Below are positions 63,311 through 64,000 of a stretch of DNA of 64,000 nt, piece by piece. The stretch lies in assembly GCA_002786225.1 (NCBI GenBank), contig PEQN01000010.1:1-64000 (forward strand), read 5' to 3'. The notes under the pieces are model-generated. The model saw nothing but the letters and a program-made list of their open reading frames with translations. It had not been told where the DNA came from and made no database searches. Source of the DNA: Leptospira sp. (GTDB taxonomy: Bacteria; Spirochaetota; Leptospiria; Leptospirales; Leptospiraceae). A program made the translations under genes and the position numbers. How positions within the stretch are numbered: position 1 is the stretch's first letter; every line of letters begins with the position of its first letter.

Positions 63311-64000
63311 AAGTAAACGATTAGGATCCTTAGCTGATGTCTTTAAGTCAGAGTCCTTGGATGGAACCATGCGCAAAATTCGTATGGATAGGATTCAACC
63401 GTCTACCAACCAACCAAGGCAGGATAGAACCAAGGGAGTAAGCGAGCTTGCGGAGTCACTAAAGAAGGAAGGTCTGCTCCAACCTATAGTGGTAGCTAAA
63501 GATGAAAAAGACGAAGACAAATACAGAATCATAGCTGGCGAAAGAAGATACCATGCAGCAAGCAGTCTTGGTTGGATGGAAATTGAATGTAAAATTTTTG
63601 ATAGAAATGAAAAAGAAATCTATAAACTAGCAATCATAGAAAACCTACAAAGAGAAGATTTGAGTGCCTTTGAAGAAGCAGATGCCTTAAACCACCTAAA
63701 ACTTGAATACAAATACACGGACTCAGAATTAGCAGACATGTTTGGCAAAAGCCGAAGCTATATGACTGAAATTTTGAGTATAGCAAACCTAAGTCCCAAG
63801 GCAGTAAAATCCTGTAGGGATCTTGAAATAGACAATAAGAACCTCTTGGTACAAGCAGCCCAAGCGGAAAAAAAGGGAAACTTTCAAGAATTTCTAGAAA
63901 GAATTAAGGCTGGGGAATTGAAAACGGTCAAGGATGCAAAAAACTTTAACCGTGGCCCAAGCATTGTCGAAGTTGAGACTACTATTCCAAATAGGGCTCC
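63300..64000 (+). CDS. parB: ParB partition protein (partial, runs off the window)
   Basis: GTG at 63300 overlaps the parA stop by 11 bases; 233 codons are open to the window edge. It has MRKIRMDRIQPSTNQPRQDR, LAESLKKEGLLQPIVVAKDE, the CTP-binding IIAGERRYHAASSLGW, AIIENLQREDLSAFEEADAL and an HTH (SELADMFGKSRSYMTEILSI). This is the N-terminal and HTH part of ParB; the dimerisation domain would be beyond the edge. The preceding palindromes are its candidate binding sites. Confidence 0.95.
   Translation, partial: MSSKSKRLGSLADVFKSESLDGTMRKIRMDRIQPSTNQPRQDRTKGVSELAESLKKEGLLQPIVVAKDEKDEDKYRIIAGERRYHAASSLGWMEIECKIFDRNEKEIYKLAIIENLQREDLSAFEEADALNHLKLEYKYTDSELADMFGKSRSYMTEILSIANLSPKAVKSCRDLEIDNKNLLVQAAQAEKKGNFQEFLERIKAGELKTVKDAKNFNRGPSIVEVETTIPNRA

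Noticed and set aside
1..64000. tRNA, rRNA, CRISPR, transposase or prophage genes
   Set aside because: None of the expected signatures (cloverleaf stems, repeat-spacer arrays, DDE motifs, phage structural genes) was seen in the window.

Overview
The window looks like part of a Leptospira-type spirochaete genome. By eye it is AT-rich. It is dense in short lipoproteins whose signal peptides end in the loose lipobox typical of spirochaetes (for example LSDC, LAIDC, FSNC, LNQC, FQFC). It also carries gene families that I associate mainly with Leptospiraceae (a DUF1574-like/MBOAT pair, a large 658-aa unknown upstream of pyk). The right edge holds a parA-parB partition locus, and asd, metH and ahcY lie in the same window. 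In Leptospira interrogans asd lies on the small chromosome CII, and to my recollection so do metH and ahcY, so I infer this is the partition/origin end of a CII-like second replicon. That is inference, not proof.

Layout. 0-9.4 kb is an accessory-looking stretch of mostly unknown lipoproteins: a beta-propeller protein, a Cys-rich mini-lipoprotein, a CE1-like esterase, and a pair of SH3-TPR lipoproteins. Decayed gene tails lie between them, including a duplicated ~115-bp remnant. 9.4-16 kb is a methyl-cycle locus: ArsR-methyltransferase fusion regulator, ahcY, ferredoxin and metH, with a perfect 20-bp palindrome in front of the regulator. 16-21 kb has an LpoB/CsgG-like lipoprotein, a COG3014-like lipoprotein, a GT39-like membrane glycosyltransferase and two related small lipoproteins. 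21.3-25.4 kb is a tight exbB-exbD-tonB operon ending in a papain-fold/fibronectin-III protein that has lost its catalytic Cys and His.

25.4-34.7 kb has a membrane class III cyclase, a PH-domain/XRE divergent pair with an inverted-repeat operator, a nitrilase, argB, a GAF-GAF-PP2C phosphatase, and thiM-thiD behind a TPP riboswitch. 34.7-45.4 kb has an RND exporter with a TetR-like operator, epmA, a STAS-like protein, a DUF4279-like protein, an orphan response regulator, a YqjD/YqjE/YqjK-like trio, an ABC-F ATPase and a COG2509 flavoprotein. 45.5-57.8 kb is a long minus-strand run: voltage-sensor-like membrane protein, HAMP protein, FecR protein, ECF sigma factor, VNSFP-repeat protein, pyk, the 658-aa unknown, asd, DUF1574-like, MBOAT, and a zinc-ribbon mini-protein.

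57.8-64 kb looks like the replicon maintenance region. It has an ~820-bp AT-rich non-coding stretch with paired palindromes and short repeats, then a minus-strand operon of three unknown proteins led by a degenerate AAA+/Fis-type regulator, then two identical 16-bp palindromes, and parA-parB (parB runs off the edge). No rRNA, tRNA, CRISPR array, intact insertion sequence or prophage was recognised. The most promising undescribed items are this partition region, the Ton operon with a dead papain-fold partner, and the methyl-cycle regulator fusion with its operator.
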